NCBI RefSeq assembly: GCF_030053415.1
Contig: NZ_JASGBJ010000001.1
Location: 682,001-746,000 of the forward strand
DNA: 64,000 bases
Direction: 5' to 3'
Origin: Marinobacter sp. CHS3-4
GTDB taxonomy: Bacteria > Pseudomonadota > Gammaproteobacteria > Pseudomonadales > Oleiphilaceae
Shown here piece by piece: positions 1 to 8,656 of this stretch; the stretch's first letter is position 1; the number at the start of each line of letters is the position of its first letter. Under the pieces are notes generated by a model, which was not told the origin of the DNA, ran no database searches, and worked only from the letters and a program-made list of their open reading frames with translations. Made by a program: the position numbers and the translations under genes.

Positions 1-2314
1 CCAGTTCGCCGTTGTCCGCGCGGATGTAGTAATCCTTCAACGCCTGCTCGTCCAGGCGGAATTCCTGGTCCACCTGCGGAATCACCTGGTAGGAGCGGCC
101 CTGCATGTTAAAGCGGTTTATGTAGCCACCGCCCAGCATGCTCGACATGGCCCGACCCACGTCCTGCATGGACAGACCCAGGTCGGCGACGCGGTCGCGG
201 TCCACGTCGATGCGGATGACCGGCCGGTCGAATTCGATGGACTTCTTGAGGAACATGAAGTTGCCGCTCTGCATGGCTTTGCCCAGCAGTTCATTGGCCA
301 CGTCGTTCAGACGATCGTAGCCTTCACCGGTGGTGATCACGAACTGGAAGGGCAGGCCGCCGCCGGAGCCCGGCAGGGATGGCCGCGGGAACACGGCGGT
401 TTGCAGGCCGGTGACGTTTTTCAGTTCGGCATCCAGCTGTGGCTGCACCTCAAATTGGCTGATATCCCGTTGGCTCCATGGCGCCATCTTGAAGCCGCCA
501 AACACCGCATTGGGGCCGGTGATGCCCAGGATCATGAAGTCTTCTTCGTAGCCCGGCACGGTTTCCATCCGCTTCTGAACTTCGTCACCGTGCTGCTGCA
601 GGTACTCCAGGGTGGAGGTCTGCGGGCCCAGGCCCTGATAAAACAGAATGCCCTGATCTTCCGTGGGGGCCAGCTCGCTCTGGCTCATGGACACCATGAA
701 GTAAATCGAACCCAGCACCACCAGGGCAAAGAAAATCACCACGGACTTGGTTTCCATCAGCGAGCTGAGCGCGCGCTTGTAGCCGTTGGCCAGGCCATCG
801 AAGAACTTCTCAACGCCCTTTTCGAATCGGCCGGAATCGCCGTGCGGCTTGAGGATTTTGCCGGACAGCATGGGCGAAAGGGTCAGTGCCACGATGCCGG
901 AAATCACCACGGTGCCGGCCAGGGTGAAGGCGAATTCGGTGAACAACGAGCCAACCAGGCCGCCCATAAACCCGATGGGCGCGTACACTGCCACCAGCGT
1001 GGTGGTCATGGCGATAATGGGCGTTGCCATTTCCCGGGCGCCATTCAGCGCCGCTTCGAACCGGCCTTCGCCAGCCTCGATGTGCCGGTGCACGTTCTCC
1101 ACCATGATGATAGCGTCGTCCACCACAAGACCGATGGCTAAAACCATAGAAAGCAGCGTTAGCAGGTTCAGCGAGAACCCGAGCATCAGCATTACAAACG
1201 CGCCACCGACCAGTGACAGCGGCACCGCCACCGACGGTACAACGGCCGCGCGCAGGGAACCCAGGCACAGGAACACCACCACCAGCACGATCACCAGGGC
1301 TTCCAGCAGGGTCTTGATCACCTCGTCGATGGAGTCGTCGATGAACTCGGAGGCGTCGTAGGCCAGACGAACGTCCAGGCCTTCCGGCAGCTGGGATTCA
1401 ATGCCCGGCAGCTCGTCTTTGACCAGGCCGGCCACGGTCAGCGGGTTGGCGCCCGGTGACAGTTCAATGGCCACGTAGGTTGCCGGTTGGCCCTTGTACA
1501 GTGCCAGTTGATCGTAGGTTTCAGAGCCCAGCTCCACGCGTGAGATGTCCCGCAGGCGAATCAACGAGCCGTCGGATTCCTTCACCACCAGATCCCGGAA
1601 ATCGTCCGGGTTGCCGATGTCGGTGTTGCTGGTCATGCTGATCTTGGTGTATTCGCCCTTGGTGTTACCAACGGCCGCCTGATAGTTGTTTTCCAGCAGC
1701 ACGTTGACCACTTCCTGCGGCGTCATATCCACGGCAGACAACCGCTCCGGGTCCAGCCACACACGCAGGGCAAACTGGCGGCCCAGCAGTTCCGCTTTAC
1801 CTACGCCTGACAGCGCCTGCAGTTTGGGCTGCACCACGCGGTTCAGGTAGTCGGTGATCTGCGGTACCTGAAGCTCTTCGCTGTAAAAGGCGATGTACAT
1901 CAGTGCCGTGGAATCGCCGGTGGTGGAGGTGATCACCGGGTCCTGGGCTGCTTCGGGTAGCACATTGCGCTGACTGGCGACCTTGGCCTGTATCTCGGCC
2001 AGCGCCGCGTTGGCGTCGTAATTCAACACCATCTTGGCTTCGATGGTGGAGACACCCTGGGCACTGGTCGAAGACAGGTAATCGATGCCACTGGCTTCGG
2101 CGATGGCCTGTTGCAGCGGCGTGGTGATAAAGCCTTTGACCAGGTCAGAGCTGGCGCCGGGGTAGGCGGTGGTCACCGTTACCGTGGTGCTTTCCAGCTC
2201 TGGATACTGCCGGATTTCCATTTCCAGAGCCGCACGGGCACCCAGAAGCAGAATCAGCAGGCTGACGACCGTCGCTAATACCGGTCGCTGAACAAATATG
2301 TCAGTGAACCGCAT
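1..2314 (-). CDS. RND multidrug efflux permease, partial (3' end outside window)
   Basis: Inner-membrane proton-driven RND pump (HAE1/AcrB-MexF type) that exports drugs or other hydrophobic compounds through a tripartite complex. Reading the minus strand from ATG at 2314 gives about 771 residues of an expected ~1030. TM1 follows MRFTDIFVQRPV. The TM4 stretch GLVVDDAIIMVEN around residue 395 holds the two acidic residues of proton translocation. The reading frame is open to base 1, so the gene runs off the left edge. Its ATG overlaps the stop of the adaptor gene by one base (TAATG), indicating translational coupling. The family is certain from these motifs; the substrate is not. Confidence 0.95.
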   Translation of the reverse strand, partial: MRFTDIFVQRPVLATVVSLLILLLGARAALEMEIRQYPELESTTVTVTTAYPGASSDLVKGFITTPLQQAIAEASGIDYLSSTSAQGVSTIEAKMVLNYDANAALAEIQAKVASQRNVLPEAAQDPVITSTTGDSTALMYIAFYSEELQVPQITDYLNRVVQPKLQALSGVGKAELLGRQFALRVWLDPERLSAVDMTPQEVVNVLLENNYQAAVGNTKGEYTKISMTSNTDIGNPDDFRDLVVKESDGSLIRLRDISRVELGSETYDQLALYKGQPATYVAIELSPGANPLTVAGLVKDELPGIESQLPEGLDVRLAYDASEFIDDSIDEVIKTLLEALVIVLVVVFLCLGSLRAAVVPSVAVPLSLVGGAFVMLMLGFSLNLLTLLSMVLAIGLVVDDAIIMVENVHRHIEAGEGRFEAALNGAREMATPIIAMTTTLVAVYAPIGFMGGLVGSLFTEFAFTLAGTVVISGIVALTLSPMLSGKILKPHGDSGRFEKGVEKFFDGLANGYKRALSSLMETKSVVIFFALVVLGSIYFMVSMSQSELAPTEDQGILFYQGLGPQTSTLEYLQQHGDEVQKRMETVPGYEEDFMILGITGPNAVFGGFKMAPWSQRDISQFEVQPQLDAELKNVTGLQTAVFPRPSLPGSGGGLPFQFVITTGEGYDRLNDVANELLGKAMQSGNFMFLKKSIEFDRPVIRIDVDRDRVADLGLSMQDVGRAMSSMLGGGYINRFNMQGRSYQVIPQVDQEFRLDEQALKDYYIRADNGEL

Positions 2315-3432
2315 TATTCAGACGCCTCCGCTGATTCGCTGGCTTGTTCGGATGATTGCTCATCCAGAATCTCTACTGTCTGGCCGGCCCGCAGCCTCAA
2401 CAGGCCTTTGGAGACCACCTGCTCGCCGGTTTCCAGGCCGTTCAGTACGGCAACGCGGCCGTCACGGGTATTGCCGGTCTGAACCGTGCGGCGCTTGACG
2501 ATTAGCTGGCCGTCTTCGTTTTCCGTGACCACAAACACGAAATCGCCATAGGTGTTATAGGAAATGGCCGTGCGTGGAACGGTGACCACGGTCTGATCCT
2601 GCGGCTGGCGGGTGTTGATGGTGGCGAACATGCCCGGGCGCAGCAGTTTCTCGCTGTTATCGAGGGTGGCGCGAACGCGCACCGTGCGGCTTTCCGGGTT
2701 CACCGAGGTGTTGATGGCGCTGACTTCACCTTCAAAGGTTTGCTGCGGAACCGCGGCCACCGTGGCAACCACGGAATGGCCTTTGGCTACCATCGGCAGG
2801 TCTTTTTCAGACAGGGTGTAGTCCACGTAAATGGGGTCCAGCATATTGATTTCGACAATCGGCGTGCCGGTGGCAATGTATTCGCCCTGATCCACCAAAC
2901 GCAGGCCCAGGTTGCCGTCGAACGGGGCGCGAATTACCTTCTTGCTCAGCTGGGCTTCCGCTTCGTTCACCCGTGCCTGAGCCGCATCAAAGTTGGCCTT
3001 CGCTTCGTCGTACTGGGACTGGGACACCGCCCGCTTGGGCAACAGGTCCGATACGCGCTGGAATTCCTGCTTTGCCAGTTGCGCTTCGGCCCGGCGAGTG
3101 CGCACGGCCGCCTGATCGATTGCTGCGTCCAGGCGAATCAGCACGTCGCCTTTCTTGACCGCGTCGCCGGATTCGAAGTTAATGGTTTCCACCACACCCG
3201 GTACTTCGTTGGCCACCGCAATGCCGTTGATGGCCTCCACGCTACCCACGGCCTTGATCTGCGGCGTCCAGCTTTCCGTCTGAGCCTTTACAGCTGAAAT
3301 CTTTGCCGGCGGCTGGGGCTGGGAGAACTGCTCCTGCATCTGGCCAAACTGGTAGAACTTGTAGCCAAAGATGCCGCCTAGGACAGCACCCAGAATGATG
3401 ATGACGATCAGGAAGCGGGAAGCGGTGCGCAT
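2314..3432 (-). CDS. RND efflux periplasmic adaptor (membrane fusion protein)
   Basis: A 372-residue membrane fusion protein linking the RND permease to an outer-membrane channel. An N-terminal hydrophobic anchor (residues ~6-27) has no lipobox cysteine, so it is probably held by a signal anchor. A biotinyl-lipoyl-like barrel, a coiled-coil hairpin rich in Ala, Gln and Glu (residues ~95-165) and beta-barrel segments follow in the usual MexE/AcrA order. It is the first gene of the operon, with the permease directly after it. No outer-membrane channel and no regulator gene is present beside it in this window. The acidic Ser/Glu-rich C-terminal tail is unremarkable. Confidence 0.93.
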   Translation of the reverse strand: MRTASRFLIVIIILGAVLGGIFGYKFYQFGQMQEQFSQPQPPAKISAVKAQTESWTPQIKAVGSVEAINGIAVANEVPGVVETINFESGDAVKKGDVLIRLDAAIDQAAVRTRRAEAQLAKQEFQRVSDLLPKRAVSQSQYDEAKANFDAAQARVNEAEAQLSKKVIRAPFDGNLGLRLVDQGEYIATGTPIVEINMLDPIYVDYTLSEKDLPMVAKGHSVVATVAAVPQQTFEGEVSAINTSVNPESRTVRVRATLDNSEKLLRPGMFATINTRQPQDQTVVTVPRTAISYNTYGDFVFVVTENEDGQLIVKRRTVQTGNTRDGRVAVLNGLETGEQVVSKGLLRLRAGQTVEILDEQSSEQASESAEASE

Positions 3433-3582
3433 AATGGAAATCCTGGTAAAAAACAGTTAAGCCGCAAAGGATAGCATCCTATACAAAGTCCGGAAACGCT
3501 GTCGCTGACTTGTCAGGGGAATTGCGTACAATTACGGCGAAAGCACCTCAACTACGCGACAGAGTGACTACAGGATCAGCCC

Positions 3583-4089
3583 ATGCAGTGGATACTTGGC
3601 ATCGCCCTGGCGGCCGCCGTCTTTATTATTCTCAAGCAGTGGGGCGCATTAAGCCCTGAAAAGAAAAAGGCCGCTGCCTGGAAAATCGCGCTGGTCGTCG
3701 GTGCCGCCATGCTGCTGTTTTTGGTGCTGACCGGGCGGGTACATGTTATTACGGCGGGTATTGCGGCATTGTTACCGCTGTTGCGCAAACTTCCCGCTTT
3801 GCTGAAGGTTTTGCCATTCATCCGCCGCATGGGCCAGTCCGGCCAGCAGCAAGGCCAGAACAACGGCAACGAATCCGCCGGGCGCTCTGCCAGCAGCGGC
3901 GGCATGGACCTGAACGAAGCCTGCGATACCCTGGGAGTATCGGCCAGCGCCAGCCGTGAAGAGATCATCGACGCCCACCGGCGGTTGATCCAGAAGCTGC
4001 ATCCGGACCGTGGCGGCAACGATTACCTGGCCGCCAAGATCAACGAGGCCAAAAGCGTGCTGCTAAAGCATTGCGACCCGAATCAGTAA
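3583..4089 (+). CDS. membrane-anchored J-domain (DnaJ-like) protein
   Basis: A 168-residue co-chaperone-like protein. Residues ~1-20 and ~30-70 are hydrophobic and probably form membrane segments. A Gln/Asn/Ser-rich linker follows, and the C-terminal third (residues ~108-165) is a J domain with the HPD motif at H140-P141-D142 inside [10 protein letters not shown] domains stimulate DnaK ATPase; the C-terminal placement behind membrane segments resembles the DjlA/DjlC style. The client is unknown. It converges on the secretin-like gene with only 10 bp between the stops. Confidence 0.88.
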   Translation: MQWILGIALAAAVFIILKQWGALSPEKKKAAAWKIALVVGAAMLLFLVLTGRVHVITAGIAALLPLLRKLPALLKVLPFIRRMGQSGQQQGQNNGNESAGRSASSGGMDLNEACDTLGVSASASREEIIDAHRRLIQKLHPDRGGNDYLAAKINEAKSVLLKHCDPNQ

Positions 4090-4099
4090 TCCACCTTCC

Positions 4100-4876
4100 T
4101 TAAAGCAGATCCACCCGAACTTCCCAGGACGTGGACTGATTACCGGACTGGCCGGTTTGATACACGATGCCTGCCTGGGAGCCGGACCGGCTTTCCTGAA
4201 CGCTGCCCAGCGACACCCACTGGCCCGGCTCTACCCGGCGAAGGGTCATCAGGGCTTCGGTTTCATAACCGGGCACGCCGCTGTCCGGGTCCTCCTCGAA
4301 AGACACAATGTTCAACTCAATGGCCTGATCGGAAATTACCTGGGGGCTGACGATAAAGCCGCTGCGGGTTTCCACCTGTTCCAGAAACGCCGCCGGGTTG
4401 CGGCCGCCGCGAATCGCGATCGGCAGGGTTCGCACCTGGCCTGAGGAAATCTGGGCAGACTGGCCTTCCTGCACAATCAGCGATCGTTGGCGACTGCTCT
4501 GGGTGGTGGTGACCTTTCGTTCGGCCTGAACCGTCACATTGTTGTTGGTAATGGTCACGCCGCCACCGCCTTGCTTGCCCATTCCGGAATTGGACGAACG
4601 CACGGTGACTTTCATCTGCACAGGCGCCACATCCATGGTGGTGACCAGCTGGCCGATCTCGTCCAGCACGGACGGCTCCGCCCGCACAATTACCTGCTGG
4701 CCCTGGCTGGTCACAGTGACTTCATCGCTGGGGTACAGGTCCCGAATCTGCTGGGCCACATCGGCGGCGGGGCGTTGGCTGAGCTGATACTGCCGGGCTT
4801 CCGGAGCAGCCATGGCCAGGTTTGAGATCAGCATCACTATCAACAGGAATGAAGAGAGGGCAGGTTTCAGACGCAT
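4100..4876 (-). CDS. secreted secretin-like (NolW/STN-type) protein
   Basis: A 258-residue exported protein starting MRLKPALSSFLL, a clear signal peptide ending near AMA at residue ~23. An in-frame extension to 4975 lacks a signal-like N-terminus, so ATG 4876 is chosen. The region following (RPAADVAQQIRDLYPSDEV) looks like a secretin short N-domain, which forms alpha/beta modules in type II and III secretins. The rest is Ser/Gln/Gly-rich and beta-strand-like. At this length it lacks a full pore-forming secretin domain, so it may be an accessory protein rather than a secretin. It is divergent from the aromatic leader region. No secretion genes lie nearby. Confidence 0.7.
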   Translation of the reverse strand: MRLKPALSSFLLIVMLISNLAMAAPEARQYQLSQRPAADVAQQIRDLYPSDEVTVTSQGQQVIVRAEPSVLDEIGQLVTTMDVAPVQMKVTVRSSNSGMGKQGGGGVTITNNNVTVQAERKVTTTQSSRQRSLIVQEGQSAQISSGQVRTLPIAIRGGRNPAAFLEQVETRSGFIVSPQVISDQAIELNIVSFEEDPDSGVPGYETEALMTLRRVEPGQWVSLGSVQESRSGSQAGIVYQTGQSGNQSTSWEVRVDLL

Positions 4877-4925
4877 ATCTGGCTCCGGCTCAGACGATCG
4901 GTTACGCAAAAACCCGCACCGCGGG

Positions 4926-4955
4926 TTGCAATCCCGGAAATACGGGGGGTATATT
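4926..4955 (+). promoter_or_regulatory. candidate sigma70 promoter for the aro leader
   Basis: TTGCAA (4926-4931) and TATATT (4950-4955) are separated by 18 bp. A start about seven bases downstream would fall at the first leader ATG (4963), which would make that version of the leader mRNA almost leaderless. This is a sequence match only. Confidence 0.4.
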
Positions 4956-4962
4956 GAAAAGC

Positions 4963-5103
4963 ATGAAGACGACACACGCGATCTGTCAATTTAACGTTCA
5001 GTCAGTTTTCGGCGCCAAGCCGATGGCTGCGGTCGCTGCTGTGTTTTTTTGGTGGTTTGGTTATGGCTATTTTAGCCAGAGCCGCGGCCGCCCTCAGGGT
5101 TAG
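4963..5103 (+). CDS. aromatic-rich leader peptide of DAHP synthase
   Basis: A 46-codon ORF ending in tandem stops (TAG TAA at 5101-5106). Residues 28-37 read FFWWFGYGYF (5044-5073), so eight of ten consecutive codons are Phe, Trp or Tyr, the three end products of the pathway. It lies just upstream of a feedback-regulated aromatic biosynthesis gene and ahead of two hairpins, one a classic terminator. This is the layout of a ribosome-mediated attenuator, in which stalling at scarce aromatic tRNAs would favour readthrough. The start is uncertain: ATG 4963 (MKTTH...) or ATG 5023 (MAAVAAV..., 26 codons). Neither has a strong Shine-Dalgarno. Confidence 0.75.
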   Translation: MKTTHAICQFNVQSVFGAKPMAAVAAVFFWWFGYGYFSQSRGRPQG

Positions 5104-5133
5104 TAAACAAGTAACCCACTGAACAAAGAGGAA

Positions 5134-5161
5134 GGCAGCCCGGCTCAAAACCCAGGCTGCC
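5134..5161 (+). promoter_or_regulatory. leader hairpin (attenuator segments)
   Basis: GGCAGCC (5134-5140) pairs perfectly with GGCTGCC (5155-5161). The right arm and the bases after it (5155-5158, 5162-5166) can instead pair with 5181-5182, 5187-5189 and 5190-5193 inside the terminator stem. These are therefore plausible mutually exclusive pause and antiterminator structures, assigned by eye. Confidence 0.55.
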
Positions 5162-5175
5162 ACCGGACTCAGAAG

Positions 5176-5208
5176 AAGCCCCGACTGGTAGCCCAGCCGG
5201 GGCTTTTT
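5176..5208 (+). terminator. intrinsic terminator of the aro attenuator
   Basis: AAGCCCCG (5176-5183) pairs with CGGGGCTT (5198-5205). An inner CTGG/CCAG stem (5185-5188 with 5193-5196) closes a TAGC loop, and a T run (5204-5208) follows. It lies between the leader peptide stop and the DAHP synthase start, which is why it is read as an attenuator and not an end-of-operon terminator. Confidence 0.85.
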
Positions 5209-5241
5209 GATTCTGACGAAGGGAAAACAGGAACCATAACA

Positions 5242-6294
5242 ATGAACATGCCAATGACCGCTGACACGGCCAATGCCGATAATCTGACCGAACAGCCCGC
5301 GCGGCAGCACACCGCGTTGCCCACGCCAAACCAGCTGCGGGCGGATTTTCCGGTTCCGGCCCAGGTGCAGGCGCAGATTCTGGAGCACCGCCAGGCCGTA
5401 CGGCGGGTGCTCAACCAGGAAGATGCCCGCACCCTGATCGTGGTAGGCCCCTGTTCCATCCACGACGAAGCCGCGGCGATGGAATACGGCGTAAAGCTCA
5501 AACAGCTGGCGGAGGATGTCAGCGACCGCTTCCTGATCGTGATGCGAGCCTACCTGGAAAAACCCCGCACCACCGTTGGTTGGAAAGGCATGCTCTACGA
5601 CCCGGACCGCACCGGTCAGGGTGATTTGAACGAAGGCCTGATGCGTTCCCGCCGCCTGTTACTGAACCTGGCCGAACTGGGCCTGCCATTGGCCACCGAA
5701 GCCCTGAGCCCCTTCGCCATGGATTACCTGGGCGACCTGATCAGCTGGACTGCCATTGGCGCCCGCACCACCGAATCCCAGGTGCATCGTGAAATGGTCA
5801 GCGGCCTGCCCATGCCAGTGGGTTTCAAGAATGGCACCGACGGTGGCGTGGCGGTGGCGGTCAACGCCATGAAATCCGCCGCGCATTCCCATCAGCATTT
5901 CGGGGTGAGTGGTGCTGGTATGCCGTCGATGATTACCACCGACGGCAATCCCGACACCCATCTGGTGTTGCGAGGTGGCCGTGGCCTGACCAATTACGAC
6001 GACCAGAGCATTGGCGCCGCGATGGAAGCCCTGGAGGCTGCCGGTGTGTCCACATCCGTGATGGTGGATTGCAGCCACGACAACGCCCGCAAGCAGGCAC
6101 TGCGGCAAATCGACATCGCCAGGGAGGTGATGGCGCAAAAGCAGAAGGGCAATCAAAGCATCGTGGGCCTGATGCTGGAAAGCTTCCTGCAAGAAGGTAG
6201 GCAGAGCGACGACGGCGAGCTGGTATTTGGCTGTTCCATCACCGATCCCTGCCTGAGCTGGAGCCAGACGGATACGCTGATCCGCGGCCTTTGA
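5242..6294 (+). CDS. 3-deoxy-7-phosphoheptulonate (DAHP) synthase, class I
   Basis: First enzyme of the shikimate pathway: phosphoenolpyruvate plus erythrose 4-phosphate gives DAHP, feeding Phe, Tyr and Trp synthesis in the cytoplasm. The 350-residue length is typical of AroF/G/H-type enzymes. Recognisable blocks are VVGPCSIHDE (residues ~70-79), GFKNGTDGG (~194-202), SGAGMPS and MVDCSHDNA. A GGAA-type ribosome site precedes ATG 5242. It is preceded by the aromatic leader peptide and terminator, so transcription is probably controlled by attenuation. The effector specificity (Phe, Tyr or Trp isoenzyme) cannot be assigned from this reading. Confidence 0.95.
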   Translation: MNMPMTADTANADNLTEQPARQHTALPTPNQLRADFPVPAQVQAQILEHRQAVRRVLNQEDARTLIVVGPCSIHDEAAAMEYGVKLKQLAEDVSDRFLIVMRAYLEKPRTTVGWKGMLYDPDRTGQGDLNEGLMRSRRLLLNLAELGLPLATEALSPFAMDYLGDLISWTAIGARTTESQVHREMVSGLPMPVGFKNGTDGGVAVAVNAMKSAAHSHQHFGVSGAGMPSMITTDGNPDTHLVLRGGRGLTNYDDQSIGAAMEALEAAGVSTSVMVDCSHDNARKQALRQIDIAREVMAQKQKGNQSIVGLMLESFLQEGRQSDDGELVFGCSITDPCLSWSQTDTLIRGL

Positions 6295-6295
6295 A

Positions 6296-6952
6296 TCAGG
6301 GCGCGTCTTTGGTGGGTGCGTCCCCGGTTGCGGTCGACAGCAGCAGCTGGCCGGCCAGTAACAGCAGCGCGCCGCCCATCAGGCGGTCCAGCCAGTGGCC
6401 AAAGCGGTTAAAGCCCCGGCGAATCTGCGGCAGCGTAAAAAACACCGCCACCAGCATGAACCACAGGCCAGTCGCTACCGCCATATACAGGCCGTAAGCC
6501 CCCTGAACCAGCGCCGGTGTGCCCGGGCTGATCACCACGGAAAACAGCGACACAAAAAACAGCGTGGCTTTCGGGTTCAACGTGTTGGTCAGAAAACCCA
6601 GCCGATAGGCCGCCGCGCCGGTTTGCGGTTTGGCATTGCGGGTGTCCACATGCACACCACCGGCTTTGGCCCGCAAACACTGCACGGCAATCCATGTCAG
6701 ATACAACGCGCCGATCACCTTCAGAATGTTGAACAGCACCAACGACTGCTGAATGATCAGCCCGATCCCCAACAGCGAATAGCTCACGTGCACCAGAATG
6801 CCCGTGCCCACCCCGGTGGCTGTCAGCAGGGCATTGCGACGGCTCTGGCACAGTGCCTGGCGCAGCATCACCGCAAAATCCGGCCCCGGGCTGGCGACGG
6901 CCAGAAAATGAATCAGCGCAACGGTCAGGAACTCTGCCCAGTAGGTTTGCAT
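6296..6952 (-). CDS. LysE/RhtB-family amino acid exporter
   Basis: A 218-residue, six-TM exporter of the LysE/RhtB superfamily, which pumps amino acids or derivatives out of the cell. The N-terminal ...HFLAVASPGPDFAVMLRQAL carries the family's conserved PGP block near residues 20-30. TM segments recur through FILTATG-like, LVLFNILKVIGALYLTWIA and C-terminal LLAGQLLL stretches. It converges tightly on the DAHP synthase gene, with stops one base apart. Substrate is unknown; threonine or homoserine-type export is common in the family. Confidence 0.9.
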   Translation of the reverse strand: MQTYWAEFLTVALIHFLAVASPGPDFAVMLRQALCQSRRNALLTATGVGTGILVHVSYSLLGIGLIIQQSLVLFNILKVIGALYLTWIAVQCLRAKAGGVHVDTRNAKPQTGAAAYRLGFLTNTLNPKATLFFVSLFSVVISPGTPALVQGAYGLYMAVATGLWFMLVAVFFTLPQIRRGFNRFGHWLDRLMGGALLLLAGQLLLSTATGDAPTKDAP

Positions 6953-7066
6953 TGGTGGCTATCCGGTTGATGGTTTTAAAACACAGGCTCGGAGAATAGA
7001 TTCCTCCGGCCGAAAAATCACCCCTATACTCATGACACGAAGATTCATCAGGCAAGGAGTATCGCA

Positions 7067-8506
7067 GTGGAGAAGCGCAAGGTAGAGGTTGCCATTATTG
7101 GCGCAGGCACGGCCGGCATGGTGGCGTACCAGCGGGTGCGCAAAGTCACCGACAACGTGGTGCTGATCGAAGGCGGCCCCTATGGTACCACCTGCGCGCG
7201 CGTGGGCTGCATGCCCAGCAAACTGCTGATCGCCGCCGCAGAAAGCGCCCACAACATGCGCCACGGCGACCTGTTTGGCGTGTCCGCCGGCAAAGTAAAC
7301 ATCGACGGCAAGCGGGTGATGGAACGGGTGCGGTCAGAACGCGACCGGTTCGTAGGCGGTGTGATCCGTTCCGTTGAGAATTTCCCGGAAGCGCATCGCC
7401 TGAAAGGCCACGCCCGGTTCGTTAGCCCCCATCGGTTGATGGTGGGTGAAGACGTTGAAGTAGAAGCCGAGCGCATCATCCTTGCCACCGGCTCTCGCTC
7501 CACGGTTCCGGGTGTTCTGAAAGACGCCAAAGACCGGCTGGTACTGAACGACAACATTTTCGAATGGCAGGACCTGCCCGAATCCGTCGCCGTGTTCGGG
7601 CCCGGTGTGATTGGGCTTGAACTGGGCCAGGCGCTGGCGCGGCTGGGGGTGCGGGTACGCATGTTCGGCAGGGGCGGCTCGGTGGGCCCGATACAGGATG
7701 ACGCCATCCGGCAACTGGCGCTGGAGGCCTTCAACGAGGAATTCCCCCTGCACCCGAATGCCGACGTCAAAAAGGTCGCCCGGGTAGACGACGGCGTGGC
7801 CGTGACGTTCGTGGATGATGGCCGGGAAACCACCGAAACCTTCGACTACCTGTTGGCCGCCACCGGGCGTATCCCGAACGTGGACGATCTGGACCTGCAA
7901 AACGCCGACATCGAACTGGATGACCGTGGCACACCCCTGTTCGACGCCTATACCCTACGCTGCGGCGACAGCCACATCTTTATTGCGGGCGACGCCAATA
8001 ACAGCCTGCCTCTACTGCACGAAGCCGCCGACGAAGGCCGAATCGCTGGCGACAATGCCGCTGCCTATCCACAGGTGCGAACCGGGTTGCGCAAAACACC
8101 CCTGGCGGTGGTGTTCACCGACCCGCAGATAGCCACCGTCGGCCTGACCAAGCAGCAGGTAAACGAGCGGTGTCGTGGTTGCTTTGCGGTGGGGGAAGTG
8201 TCGTTTGAGAACCAGGGCCGAAGCCGAGTGATTGGCAAGAACAAAGGGCTGCTACGCGTCTATGGCGAGCACGGCACCGGCCTGTTCATGGGGGCAGAAA
8301 TGTTCGGCCCGGCGGCGGAGCACATCGGCCACCTGCTGGCCTGGTCTGCCCAGCAGCGAATGACGGTCAGCGACATGCTGGAAATGCCTTATTACCACCC
8401 CGTGATCGAAGAAGGGCTGCGGTCAGCGCTGAAAGACCTCAATAAAAACCTGAGCATTGGCCCGGCGCCGGAAGAGGGCTGCCTGGATTGCGGCCCCGGG
8501 GTGTGA
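7067..8506 (+). CDS. dihydrolipoyl dehydrogenase-like pyridine nucleotide-disulfide oxidoreductase
   Basis: A 479-residue FAD flavoprotein. It has the N-terminal Rossmann motif IIGAGTAGMVA (residues ~9-19), a redox-active CARVGC disulfide in TTCARVGCMPSK (~43-54), a second dinucleotide fold FGPGVIGLELG (~178-188) and the C-terminal dimer-interface signature YYHPVIEEGL carrying the catalytic His-Glu. It probably transfers electrons between a dithiol and NAD(P). The monocistronic location, away from 2-oxoacid dehydrogenase genes, suggests a stand-alone reductase rather than a complex E3 subunit. The C-terminus has an extra cysteine pair (GCLDCGPGV) of unknown role. Confidence 0.9.
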   Translation: MEKRKVEVAIIGAGTAGMVAYQRVRKVTDNVVLIEGGPYGTTCARVGCMPSKLLIAAAESAHNMRHGDLFGVSAGKVNIDGKRVMERVRSERDRFVGGVIRSVENFPEAHRLKGHARFVSPHRLMVGEDVEVEAERIILATGSRSTVPGVLKDAKDRLVLNDNIFEWQDLPESVAVFGPGVIGLELGQALARLGVRVRMFGRGGSVGPIQDDAIRQLALEAFNEEFPLHPNADVKKVARVDDGVAVTFVDDGRETTETFDYLLAATGRIPNVDDLDLQNADIELDDRGTPLFDAYTLRCGDSHIFIAGDANNSLPLLHEAADEGRIAGDNAAAYPQVRTGLRKTPLAVVFTDPQIATVGLTKQQVNERCRGCFAVGEVSFENQGRSRVIGKNKGLLRVYGEHGTGLFMGAEMFGPAAEHIGHLLAWSAQQRMTVSDMLEMPYYHPVIEEGLRSALKDLNKNLSIGPAPEEGCLDCGPGV

Positions 8507-8553
8507 TCACCCGTTTAATAATTAGGCAGTAGCTATTAGCTCTAAAAAGATTG

Positions 8554-8568
8554 ATAACTGAATGCTAT
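8554..8568. promoter_or_regulatory. weak OxyR-like half-site upstream of dps
   Basis: ATAACTGAATGCTAT resembles the OxyR half-site ATAGnTnnnAnCTAT at most specified positions. It lies about 90 bp upstream of a Dps gene, a common OxyR target. The second half-site at the expected spacing is poor, so this is only suggestive. Confidence 0.25.
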
Positions 8569-8656
8569 TGAGGATATTGGAGATCTAAACTGTACGAAAA
8601 GCTGCATTCACCATACCTTGAACGTAAATAATTCACTCGCGTTCAAGGAGACACGC

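Noticed and set aside
401..1141. Long plus-strand frame opposite the RND permease
   Set aside because: It is the antisense shadow of a clearly conserved permease; its protein is His/Gln/Ala-rich with no domain.
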